From NCBI GenBank assembly GCA_012728025.1, contig JAAYFX010000190.1, positions 1-7,641 on the forward strand: DNA of 7,641 bases, read 5' to 3'. The DNA is from Clostridiales bacterium. GTDB taxonomy: Bacteria; Bacillota; Clostridia; Oscillospirales; Oscillospiraceae. Below are positions 1-6,037 of this stretch, in pieces (the stretch's first letter is position 1; every line of letters starts with the position of its first letter). The position numbers were made by a program, and so were the translations under genes. The notes beneath the pieces were generated by a model, which saw only the letters and a list, made by a program, of their open reading frames with translations, was not told the origin of the DNA and did no database searches.

Positions 1-708
1 ACCTTCAGGGCAGAAAATTCAAACACAGCCCGTCATGCGGCGGAATTCTGGATGATTGAGCCGGAGATGGCCTTCGCTGATTTGACAGATTATATGGATA
101 ACGCCGAGGCCCTTATAAAATACGTTATTAACACAGTTTTGGAAAGATGCCCTCAAGAGATGGAGTTTTTCGGAAACTTTGTGGATAAAGAGCTGCTCCA
201 ACGTCTTAATCATGTAGCCGCCTCGGATTTTGGCAGGGTAACATATACGGAAGCTGTGGAAATTTTGGAAAAGCACAATGACGAGTTTGAATACAAGGTA
301 AGCTGGGGCATAGACCTGCAAACAGAGCATGAGCGCTACTTGACTGAAAAGATATTCAAGAAGCCCATTTTCGTAACAAATTATCCTAAAGAGATAAAAG
401 CCTTCTATATGCGCCTTGATGATGATGGCAAAACCGTTGCCGCTGCCGACTGCCTTGTTCCCGCCATTGGCGAGATTATAGGCGGCTCCCAGCGTGAGGA
501 AAGACTTGAGGTTCTTGAACGCCGCATGGTCGAAATGGGACTTTCTCCCGATGAATACTGGTGGTATCTTGACCTTCGCCGTTACGGCTCCTGCCGCCAT
601 GCAGGTTATGGCATGGGCTTCGAGCGGCTTATAATGTACCTTACAGGTGTCTCCAATATAAGGGATGTACTGCCCCATCCCCGCACCGTCGGCTCGGCTG
701 ATTTTTAA
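1..708 (+). CDS. asnS: Asparaginyl-tRNA synthetase, C-terminal half (5' end outside window)
   Basis: Cytoplasmic class II aminoacyl-tRNA synthetase that attaches asparagine to tRNA-Asn using ATP. The frame is open from base 1, and 235 residues are visible. Bacterial AsnRS is usually about 460 residues, so roughly the first half, with the anticodon-binding OB domain and motif 1, lies upstream of the window. The visible part starts in motif 2 (TFRAENSNTARHAAEFWMIE, with the conserved Arg and Glu) and continues through the catalytic core to motif 3 (GYGMGFERL), whose Arg contacts ATP. The C-terminus, NIRDVLPHPRTVGSADF, is typical of AsnRS; AspRS differs here. Nothing looks broken: the reading frame is intact and ends in TAA, followed after about 65 nt by an intrinsic terminator. 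It is therefore the last gene of its transcript. The identification rests on strong motif recognition; only the absent N-terminus cannot be checked. Confidence 0.96.
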   Translation, partial: TFRAENSNTARHAAEFWMIEPEMAFADLTDYMDNAEALIKYVINTVLERCPQEMEFFGNFVDKELLQRLNHVAASDFGRVTYTEAVEILEKHNDEFEYKVSWGIDLQTEHERYLTEKIFKKPIFVTNYPKEIKAFYMRLDDDGKTVAAADCLVPAIGEIIGGSQREERLEVLERRMVEMGLSPDEYWWYLDLRRYGSCRHAGYGMGFERLIMYLTGVSNIRDVLPHPRTVGSADF

Positions 709-772
709 GGCATTTTGCTTTATGAGTACAGGACTTTTTCCATTGCGTCAGACCTAAATTTATAAAATAGTT

Positions 773-819
773 CGGCCCCTTCCTCCTGTGTATTTTGAGA
801 GAAGGGGCCGTTTTCTTTT
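773..819 (+). terminator. Intrinsic terminator of asnS, possibly bidirectional
   Basis: A 9-bp GC-rich stem (cggcccctt at 773-781, aaggggccg at 802-810) is extended inward by C782-G801 and a short ctc/gag pairing. It is followed directly by the T-rich tract ttttctttt (811-819). This is a textbook rho-independent terminator for the asnS transcript. On the other strand the same stem is followed by an A/T-rich but less uniform stretch. It may therefore also stop the convergent gene, whose stop codon begins within the T-tract at 818-820. Confidence 0.92.
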
Positions 820-1501
820 ATGGTATGCTCACCTGCTCCGAAGCAGTAATCTTTTTAAGCTCATGGCCGCTATATGTGCCGTTAAACTTCCAGACAGCGT
901 CTATGCTAAGGTTCATAGTTTCCTCATAATAAGGTAGCCTCACATGGGTTTTGCAAAGCTCGCTTTTTGAGGATTCACCAGCCTTGTGTTGTAAAGCCGG
1001 AGTGGTAAAAATAAATTCTTCTCCATTTATAGTTAAGATGGCTCCATTATGTATGGATGAGACATTAACCTCCCCTGAATCTATAAATAGGATAAGTTCT
1101 ATGGTTATAAACCCTTCTTCCACCTCACGAACCCACCAGTCCACAGCAATGTTCAATCCCGTTCCCGTATTAGAGGAAAAGCTGCCCTTGCTTGAGATAT
1201 CCAGAGGGGTAGAAACCTCCAGTTCAGATACCGATTCTATTAAAGGCGGAGACTCGGGTAAAGGTTCTAGGCTGAGTGTGGGAGTTGTCACCACCGGAGC
1301 AGGTGCCGGAGAAAAGATTAAATTTGGACTATCCTCCCCAAGCTCCAGCGAAGGACTGGCAGGGCTTTCCGTAACACTGTCTGAAGTCTTGCCGCCTTTC
1401 CCGCAGGAGCGCAGGCCTACTATCAAAGCTGTCAGTATAAATAGCAGGGCCAGCAAAAAAAGAAGCTTTCCTACGGGGCTGTTGTTTTCTTTCTCATTCA
1501 T
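818..1501 (-). CDS. Membrane-anchored extracytoplasmic protein with Pro/Ser-rich stalk, unknown function
   Basis: A 227-residue protein I do not recognise by name. Residues 1-12 are a short polar, partly charged N-terminus. Residues 13-30 form one hydrophobic transmembrane segment, followed by RSCGKGGK, which suggests the bulk lies outside the membrane (inference). Cys33 is not in a proper lipobox, so a lipoprotein is unlikely. Residues 40-105 are a low-complexity linker rich in Pro, Ser, Thr and Glu, resembling a cell-wall-spanning stalk. Residues 112-227 alternate hydrophobic and polar residues in the manner of a beta-sandwich (for example GFITIELILFI, AILTINGEEFIF, LSIDAVWKFNGTYSG). The start is supported by GGAG eight bases upstream of the ATG. 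A slightly longer open frame exists on the opposite strand, but it has neither this start signal nor coherent domains. The gene is monocistronic, converges on asnS, and probably shares its terminator. A sensor, adhesin-like or envelope accessory role is possible but not shown. Confidence 0.85.
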   Translation of the reverse strand: MNEKENNSPVGKLLFLLALLFILTALIVGLRSCGKGGKTSDSVTESPASPSLELGEDSPNLIFSPAPAPVVTTPTLSLEPLPESPPLIESVSELEVSTPLDISSKGSFSSNTGTGLNIAVDWWVREVEEGFITIELILFIDSGEVNVSSIHNGAILTINGEEFIFTTPALQHKAGESSKSELCKTHVRLPYYEETMNLSIDAVWKFNGTYSGHELKKITASEQVSIP

Positions 1502-1642
1502 TTTCTTATCTCCAAAGCTAATTTGCGCTTATATTGAAAAATTTTATTTGCGAAGCTATATTGCCTCGGTTGCATTTTTTATAATTCCCTCAATGGAATA
1601 CAAACACCTTGCAATTTTGCACATTATGTCATATTATTTAAA

Positions 1643-1670
1643 ATTATAGGATGCTTGTTGAGGATTTAAA
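1643..1670 (-). promoter_or_regulatory. Candidate sigma-A promoter for the membrane-protein gene
   Basis: Read on the - strand, TTTAAA (1665-1670) lies 16 nt before a perfect TATAAT (1643-1648). The -35 matches consensus at four of six positions. It would give a leader of roughly 135 nt before the start at 1501, which is long. The region is AT-rich, so a chance match is possible. Confidence 0.35.
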
Positions 1671-1679
1671 TTTTATACC

Positions 1680-1717
1680 CAGTCTGTAAACATCTAAAAA
1701 CGGATATATATAGACTG
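1680..1717 (+). promoter_or_regulatory. Inverted repeat around a weak candidate promoter upstream of fhs
   Basis: The 6-bp arms CAGTCT (1680-1685) and AGACTG (1712-1717) are inverted repeats separated by 26 nt. The space between them holds a weak promoter-like pair, TGTAAA (1685-1690) and TATATA (1707-1712), 16 nt apart. This could be the fhs promoter with an operator, but both elements are weak and chance is a real alternative. The fhs ribosome binding site GGAG is at 1736-1739, eight bases before the ATG. I see no tetrahydrofolate-riboswitch-like structure in the leader. Confidence 0.22.
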
Positions 1718-1747
1718 CGGAAAATATATAATTGCGGAGATAATTTT

Positions 1748-3421
1748 ATGGAACATAAGACAGATATTGAAATCGCCCAAAGTGCAAAGCCTATAAAAAT
1801 AACAGAGCTTGCCGCTAAAATCGGCATAGACGAAGAATTTATCGAGCAATATGGAAACTATAAGGCAAAAATCGGCCTAGACTTTTTAGAACAAGGGGAA
1901 AAACCCGATGGCAAGCTTATTCTTGTAACCGCCATAAGCCCCACTCCCGCCGGAGAGGGCAAAACCACCACAACCGTTGGTTTATCCGATGCTCTTTCCC
2001 TCCTTGGCAAAAAAACCTGCCTTGCCCTGCGGGAGCCTTCTTTAGGGCCGGTTTTCGGTGTGAAAGGCGGGGCGGCAGGAGGGGGCTATGCTCAGGTCAT
2101 ACCCATGGAAGACATTAACCTTCACTTCACCGGTGACTTCCACGCTATCGGTGCCGCTAACAACCTTTTGGCCGCCATGCTCGACAACCACATACAGCAG
2201 GGCAACCCTCTGGGCATAGACCCTAAAAGCATAAGTTGGAGACGGGCTCTTGACATGAATGACCGCCAGCTTCGCAATATCGTCAGCGGCCTTGGCGGCA
2301 GAATGCAAGGTGTCCCCCGTGAAGACGGCTTTGATATAACAGTGGCCTCTGAAGTCATGGCTGTTTTGTGCCTTGCGGAAAATATAGATGACTTGAAAAG
2401 TCGCCTTTCAAAAATAATCGTTGGCTACAACTATGAGGGCAAACCCGTAACAGCAGGTCAGCTTAAGGCCCATGGAGCCATGGCGGCTCTTTTAAGGGAT
2501 GCCATAAAGCCGAATTTGGTGCAAACTCTGGAAAACACTCCTGCCATTATCCACGGCGGCCCCTTTGCAAACATAGCCCATGGCTGCAACTCCATTACCG
2601 CCACAAAAATGGCCCTTAAAATCGGAGATTATGCGGTTACCGAGGCGGGCTTCGGTGCAGATTTGGGCGCTGAAAAGTTTATCGATATAAAGTGCCGAAT
2701 GTCTGGACTTCGGCCTTCGGCTGTTGTTCTTGTGGCAACCGTTCGAGCCTTAAAGCACCATGGCGGTGTTTCTAAAGGAAGTTTGAACGAAGAAAACTTT
2801 GAAGCTTTGGAAAAGGGTCTTGAAAACCTTATGCGCCATCTGGATAACCTTAAAAATGTTTACGGCCTGCCCTGTGTTGTGGCTATAAACCGCTTTCCTA
2901 CGGACAGTGAAAAAGAGCTGACTCTTGTGGAGGAAAGTTGCCGCAAGCTAGGGGTAAATGTTGCCCTTTCCGAGGTTTGGGCCAAGGGGGGCGAAGGGGG
3001 CTTGGCTCTTGCCCGTGAAGTTATATCTCTTTGTGAGACAGAAGGTGACTTTAAGTTCGCCTATGAGGATAACTTTAGCTTGCTTGAAAAGCTTAATGCT
3101 CTCGCAAAAAATGTTTATCGGGCCGAGGGAGTGGAGCTTAGCCCAAACGCCAAAAAGCAGCTTGCACAGCTTGAAGCTTTGGGGCTTTCCTCCCTTCCCG
3201 TCTGTGTGGCAAAAACCCAATACAGCTTCTCCGACAACCCCTCACTTTTAGGTGCGCCCTCTGGCTTTAAAATAACCGTACGCAACCTTAAGGTCTGTGC
3301 CGGTGCCGGCTTTATCGTCTGCCTTACCGGCGACATTATGACCATGCCGGGGCTTCCAAAGCAGCCCGCCGCAGAAAGAATTGACCTTGACGGGGATGGC
3401 AATATATCCGGACTTTTTTAA
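1748..3421 (+). CDS. fhs: Formate--tetrahydrofolate ligase (10-formyl-THF synthetase)
   Basis: Cytoplasmic enzyme that makes 10-formyl-tetrahydrofolate from formate, THF and ATP. In anaerobes it feeds purine and formyl-Met synthesis, and in acetogens the methyl branch of the Wood-Ljungdahl pathway. The protein is 557 residues, the normal family length, and shows no damage. The ATP-binding P-loop is TPAGEGKTTTT (66-76). The first family signature, GVKGGAAGGGY, is at 104-114, and the second, VATVRALKHHGG, at 328-339. The FTGDFHAI segment (127-134) is also characteristic. The start is supported by GGAG eight bases upstream. The gene stands alone, with no folate or one-carbon neighbours (folD, fchA, metF) in the window, so whether the host uses it for acetogenesis or only anabolism cannot be told. 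Its stop codon overlaps the stop of the convergent large gene by 4 bp, and its likely terminator lies inside that gene. Confidence 0.98.
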   Translation: MEHKTDIEIAQSAKPIKITELAAKIGIDEEFIEQYGNYKAKIGLDFLEQGEKPDGKLILVTAISPTPAGEGKTTTTVGLSDALSLLGKKTCLALREPSLGPVFGVKGGAAGGGYAQVIPMEDINLHFTGDFHAIGAANNLLAAMLDNHIQQGNPLGIDPKSISWRRALDMNDRQLRNIVSGLGGRMQGVPREDGFDITVASEVMAVLCLAENIDDLKSRLSKIIVGYNYEGKPVTAGQLKAHGAMAALLRDAIKPNLVQTLENTPAIIHGGPFANIAHGCNSITATKMALKIGDYAVTEAGFGADLGAEKFIDIKCRMSGLRPSAVVLVATVRALKHHGGVSKGSLNEENFEALEKGLENLMRHLDNLKNVYGLPCVVAINRFPTDSEKELTLVEESCRKLGVNVALSEVWAKGGEGGLALAREVISLCETEGDFKFAYEDNFSLLEKLNALAKNVYRAEGVELSPNAKKQLAQLEALGLSSLPVCVAKTQYSFSDNPSLLGAPSGFKITVRNLKVCAGAGFIVCLTGDIMTMPGLPKQPAAERIDLDGDGNISGLF

Positions 3422-6033
3422 CTTCCAAACCAAAAACTTTCCCCTTGAGGGGAACCAAAATATTTTGCTTTAAGAGCCGCTGCCGCTTCCTCATTGAGGG
3501 TTCGGCAGCGTTCATTTATTAAGACTGTAAAAAATCTTTCATATTCCACCCGCAGATTTCTTTTGCGGCGGAGTATGTTTTCCCTTATTTCATTAAAAAT
3601 CTCGGGCTTTACCTTGCCCTGCTTATATTCCAAAAACTCTCTGAAGTTTTCAAGATAATTATCATCACTCATCTGCTCAATTTTTTCTATTTGAGGCAAA
3701 ACATCTTTCAGCTCTAAATCAATCTTACCCTGAGCATACATGGAGAAAATAACGTTATAAAGAGTGTTGTTTGTGTGGGGCTTATAATCTCGGCTCATAG
3801 TCTGGGCCTCAGGTTCTAAAATATTATTAAAGGCGGCCTCCTTATCAATGCCGTGAAGAACCCTTTGCCCCTGCTCGTTAATCGTGATAATAAAGTTTTC
3901 ACCCTTGGTATCAAAGTTGCAAAGCAGCCAGTCGCTGGTGTGCTCACGAAGGATTTGGCTGCTTAAATCCTCCACCTGCTTTATGGTGTCCTCATCGGCA
4001 ATTTCAGGATGCTTTGAAAAGCGGAACAAATCAAGCTTATCAGGCCCTGACTCAACATTTTTTAATCTGCGCTGGAAGGACACATCCCCATGCTGGCGGG
4101 TCTTTCCCACAAAGGCATCAACAGCCGTTTCCGGATGGACAAGCCTTTGTACCCTTGCCCCAGCCTCGGTTAAAATCGCCCCGTCAAGCTTGTAATATCC
4201 CATACAGTTAACTGCTTGTTTTGCCAGCCAACGAGAGCCGTCAGAGCCGTAATATTCACTCATGGGCTTTGTACCGCCAAGGAAGATTGAGCGAGGGTTT
4301 CCAACACTTAGGATAATCCTTTCGCTCTTCATATCCTGTTGAGACAAAATCTGGACTTGTTCCCTATCCTCAAGGCCAAGCTCTTCCTCGGGAGAAAGCC
4401 CCTTTTCACGGCGGAGCTGTTCTTCCCTTGTCCGAATTATACGTTCTTTTTGGGCCTGATATTGCGCCATAAACACTTCTTTATCCTCCGCCGCATACTG
4501 GGCGGAAGGACCATTTTCTTCTATTTCAGCAAGACTTACCGATAGCTGTTTCACCTCCACGGTCTCATCTCCGACAAAGAAGTTTTTTATAGATTTTTTT
4601 ATGGATTTTAAGCCCATAACTATATTTTTGCTGAAATCATAAAATCCATGGCGGATATTATATTTTAAATTATCCTTAAAATCTGCCTTTTTAGCAGCCT
4701 TGCCCAGTCTCTCCCGCTCCTTTTCCTTTTCAACGCTCTCCCTTACACGCTGCTCCTTTAAAAGGACTTCCTCGGTTTCGCTTGGAAAGCGGAAATAGGA
4801 ATGTTTCTTCCCACCCAGATAACGCTCTGCCAGTTCTCGAGCCTTTTCCGGCGATAGGTTTTCCATGCGCTCCCGAACAAGCCCCTCAAAAAAGCTTCGA
4901 TATTCGGCCCGTAGCTGACTTTTTCGACTTAGTATATTTTGCTCTAAAGTTGCAGTTTCTTGTGGCATTTCCCTTTTTCTAAGGTTTAGGTAAGCGCTAA
5001 ACTGCTCAATATAATCCTCATCGCTCATCTGCTCAACTTTTTCAATTTGCACCAAAACATCTTCAAGGTTAAGGTCCAACTCTCCGGCGGCATAGCTTTG
5101 AAAAACTCGGTTATACAGAATTTCTGCCTCAAAAGGGCAATAGCTGCTACTCATTTTTTGAGCACCCTGCTCATTAATTCTTTGAAGGGCCTGAGTTTTA
5201 TCAAGGCCATATAACACATTTTCACCATCTGTCTGCCCAATAGCAAAGGCTTTGGCTCCGGCAGTAAAGTTACACAGCAGCCAGTCGGTGGTGTGCTCAC
5301 GCAGTATTTGGGGGGAAAGGTTTTCTATAAGCTTAAGTTCTCCCTCTTTAGCTTCCCCTTCCCGACAAAAATGGGCTAAATCCGGCTCTCCCGCCAGATT
5401 TTGAACCAGCCTGCGGTGGTCTGCAACACATCTGCCCACTCTTTGGCCCCTATACGACTCCAAGGCAGTTTCGAGGTTTATAAGTTTTTGTATGTTATAG
5501 CCCGCCTCGCTTAGGGCCACTCCCTCTGGCATGGCAAAGCTTGGCGGCCTTTGCTTTGCTTGTCTAAGGGCTTCCCTAAGCTCTGCTTCCTCCGGCTTTT
5601 TTGCGGTTTTTGTTTCGGTCTCCTGCTGCTCATGGAGCTTAAGCACAGTGTCCTCATGCCTTTGCCGATAAAGCTTCCCCCCCTGCAAAAGGGCAAGTTT
5701 TTCAGCTTCCCTCTCCTGCCTTACTTCTTTTTTCCTTTGAGCAAACTCCTTGTCATCGCCACTGTTAAGGCTTCTGGCTTTTCGGCCAAGCCTGTTAGCC
5801 TGCCGAAAAGCCTGCACAGGCTCCTGCCCCTCGTGAAGGGTTTCTTCCTCGGTCTGCTGCTCACTTCTTTGTTCTTCCTGCTCAAGCCGTTCATGCTGCT
5901 CAAGCAGGGGATTGAGCAGCTCCTGTAAGGAGCTTTCTTGCCAAAGAAGGGGGTTTTGGGCTTCAAAAACAGGCTCCTGAGGCGCTTGCTTCTCTTTTTT
6001 TATGCCTTTTTGAATTGATTTGTTTCGAAACAT
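3418..6033 (-). CDS. Large coiled-coil protein with tandem kinase-like domains (degenerate + intact)
   Basis: An 871-residue cytoplasmic protein (no signal peptide or transmembrane segment) that I do not recognise as a named family. Residues 1-165 are charged, Gln/Glu-rich and probably coiled coil. Residues 172-418 and 618-871 are two copies of one domain, with shared blocks such as QILREHT[TS]DWLLCNF and QIEK[VI]EQMSD. I read the domain as distantly related to PI3/4-kinase and actin-fragmin-kinase folds (inference). Copy 2 has a Gly-rich segment FLGGTKP (584-590), WLAK with Lys605, Glu623, a catalytic-loop pattern Asp708-x4-Asn713-Phe, and Gly-Ile-Asp730-Lys as the metal-site equivalent. Copy 1 lacks the Gly-rich/Lys segment and has Thr257 and Ala262 in place of Asp708 and Asn713, so it is probably a pseudokinase. 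A basic amphipathic linker (451-487) lies between the copies. The start at 6033 has GGGAGG seven bases upstream; an ATG 15 nt earlier does not. It is the last gene of the operon, 4 nt after the GNAT gene. The substrate is unknown. Confidence 0.93.
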   Translation of the reverse strand: MFRNKSIQKGIKKEKQAPQEPVFEAQNPLLWQESSLQELLNPLLEQHERLEQEEQRSEQQTEEETLHEGQEPVQAFRQANRLGRKARSLNSGDDKEFAQRKKEVRQEREAEKLALLQGGKLYRQRHEDTVLKLHEQQETETKTAKKPEEAELREALRQAKQRPPSFAMPEGVALSEAGYNIQKLINLETALESYRGQRVGRCVADHRRLVQNLAGEPDLAHFCREGEAKEGELKLIENLSPQILREHTTDWLLCNFTAGAKAFAIGQTDGENVLYGLDKTQALQRINEQGAQKMSSSYCPFEAEILYNRVFQSYAAGELDLNLEDVLVQIEKVEQMSDEDYIEQFSAYLNLRKREMPQETATLEQNILSRKSQLRAEYRSFFEGLVRERMENLSPEKARELAERYLGGKKHSYFRFPSETEEVLLKEQRVRESVEKEKERERLGKAAKKADFKDNLKYNIRHGFYDFSKNIVMGLKSIKKSIKNFFVGDETVEVKQLSVSLAEIEENGPSAQYAAEDKEVFMAQYQAQKERIIRTREEQLRREKGLSPEEELGLEDREQVQILSQQDMKSERIILSVGNPRSIFLGGTKPMSEYYGSDGSRWLAKQAVNCMGYYKLDGAILTEAGARVQRLVHPETAVDAFVGKTRQHGDVSFQRRLKNVESGPDKLDLFRFSKHPEIADEDTIKQVEDLSSQILREHTSDWLLCNFDTKGENFIITINEQGQRVLHGIDKEAAFNNILEPEAQTMSRDYKPHTNNTLYNVIFSMYAQGKIDLELKDVLPQIEKIEQMSDDNYLENFREFLEYKQGKVKPEIFNEIRENILRRKRNLRVEYERFFTVLINERCRTLNEEAAAALKAKYFGSPQGESFWFGS
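3431..3454 (-). terminator. Terminator-like hairpin inside the last codons of the large operon gene
   Basis: On the - strand, TTCCCC (3449-3454), the loop TCAA and GGGGAA (3439-3444) form a 6-bp stem followed by AG and five T residues. This is the usual layout of an intrinsic terminator. It lies before the stop codon at 3418-3420, so termination in the T-run would remove the stop from the message. On the + strand the same stem has no T-run after it. It may be a weak or partial terminator of the operon, a 3' stabilising hairpin, or chance. Confidence 0.35.
3478..3520 (+). terminator. Candidate fhs terminator, embedded in the convergent gene
   Basis: A perfect 8-bp GC-rich stem, CGCTGCCG (3478-3485) with CGGCAGCG (3503-3510), carries an inner CCTC/GAGG stem (3489-3492 with 3496-3499). 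It is followed on the + strand by the T-rich tail ttcatttatt. It starts 56 nt after the fhs stop and is the best terminator candidate there. The tail is interrupted by A and C, so it is weaker than the asnS terminator. On the - strand no T-run follows, so readers of the convergent gene should pass. It lies within that gene's last 35 codons or so. Confidence 0.65.
4780..5520 (-). repeat. Tandem domain repeat, copy 1 (degenerate kinase-like)
   Basis: Codes for residues 172-418 of the large protein. It is collinear with copy 2 over the whole length, including ALSEAG versus ILTEAG at the start and a C-terminal aromatic end. The catalytic-loop region reads CNFTAGAKAF where copy 2 reads CNFDTKGENF. 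The Asp and Asn that would be catalytic are Thr and Ala here, while the downstream Gly-Leu-Asp-Lys is kept. The conservation of the remaining fold suggests selection for a structural or regulatory role. Confidence 0.86.
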
Positions 6034-6037
6034 AGCC

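Larger units (their letters stand above)
3421..4182 (-). repeat. Tandem domain repeat, copy 2 (intact kinase-like)
   Basis: Codes for residues 618-871 of the large protein and runs to its last residue. It aligns with copy 1 from DGAILTEAG through the helical C-lobe to the final aromatic FWFGS (copy 1: YFRFPS). The block LSSQILREHTSDWLLCNF matches copy 1 at 16 of 18 residues. At DNA level 3923-3948 matches 5276-5301 at 25 of 26 bases. This copy is preceded by the extra N-lobe-like segment encoded at about 4183-4314, which copy 1 lacks. Confidence 0.88.

Noticed and set aside
19..678. Open frame of 219 codons antisense to asnS
   Set aside because: Shadow of the AsnRS frame, which carries unmistakable class II synthetase motifs.
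1610..1621. Palindrome TGCAATTTTGCA as an operator
   Set aside because: It is short, AT-rich, and not positioned over a convincing promoter on either strand.
951..1649. Open frame of 232 codons on the + strand opposite the membrane-protein gene
   Set aside because: The - strand frame has a well-spaced ribosome site, a membrane helix and coherent domain structure. The + strand frame has none of these and runs through the AT-rich promoter region.
1727..1732. Perfect TATAAT on the + strand just before fhs
   Set aside because: No -35-like sequence lies 16-18 nt upstream, and transcription from it would begin in or next to the ribosome binding site.
1680..1747. Tetrahydrofolate riboswitch upstream of fhs
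   Set aside because: The leader is short and AT-rich, and the conserved paired regions of that riboswitch class are not visible.
3918..3933. Asp701-x4-Asn706 in DWLLCN as the kinase catalytic loop
   Set aside because: It also has the right spacing and is conserved in both copies, but Asp708-x4-Asn713-Phe-Ile matches the D-x4-N-aromatic-aliphatic pattern of lipid-kinase-like folds better. If the first reading were right, copy 1 would not be obviously dead, so this alternative should be kept in mind.
5551..5928. Open frame on the + strand with a hydrophobic Leu/Phe-rich product, resembling a small membrane protein
   Set aside because: It is the complement of the Glu/Gln/Lys-rich coiled-coil region; acidic and basic codons read antisense give Leu and Phe. 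No start signal of its own was seen.
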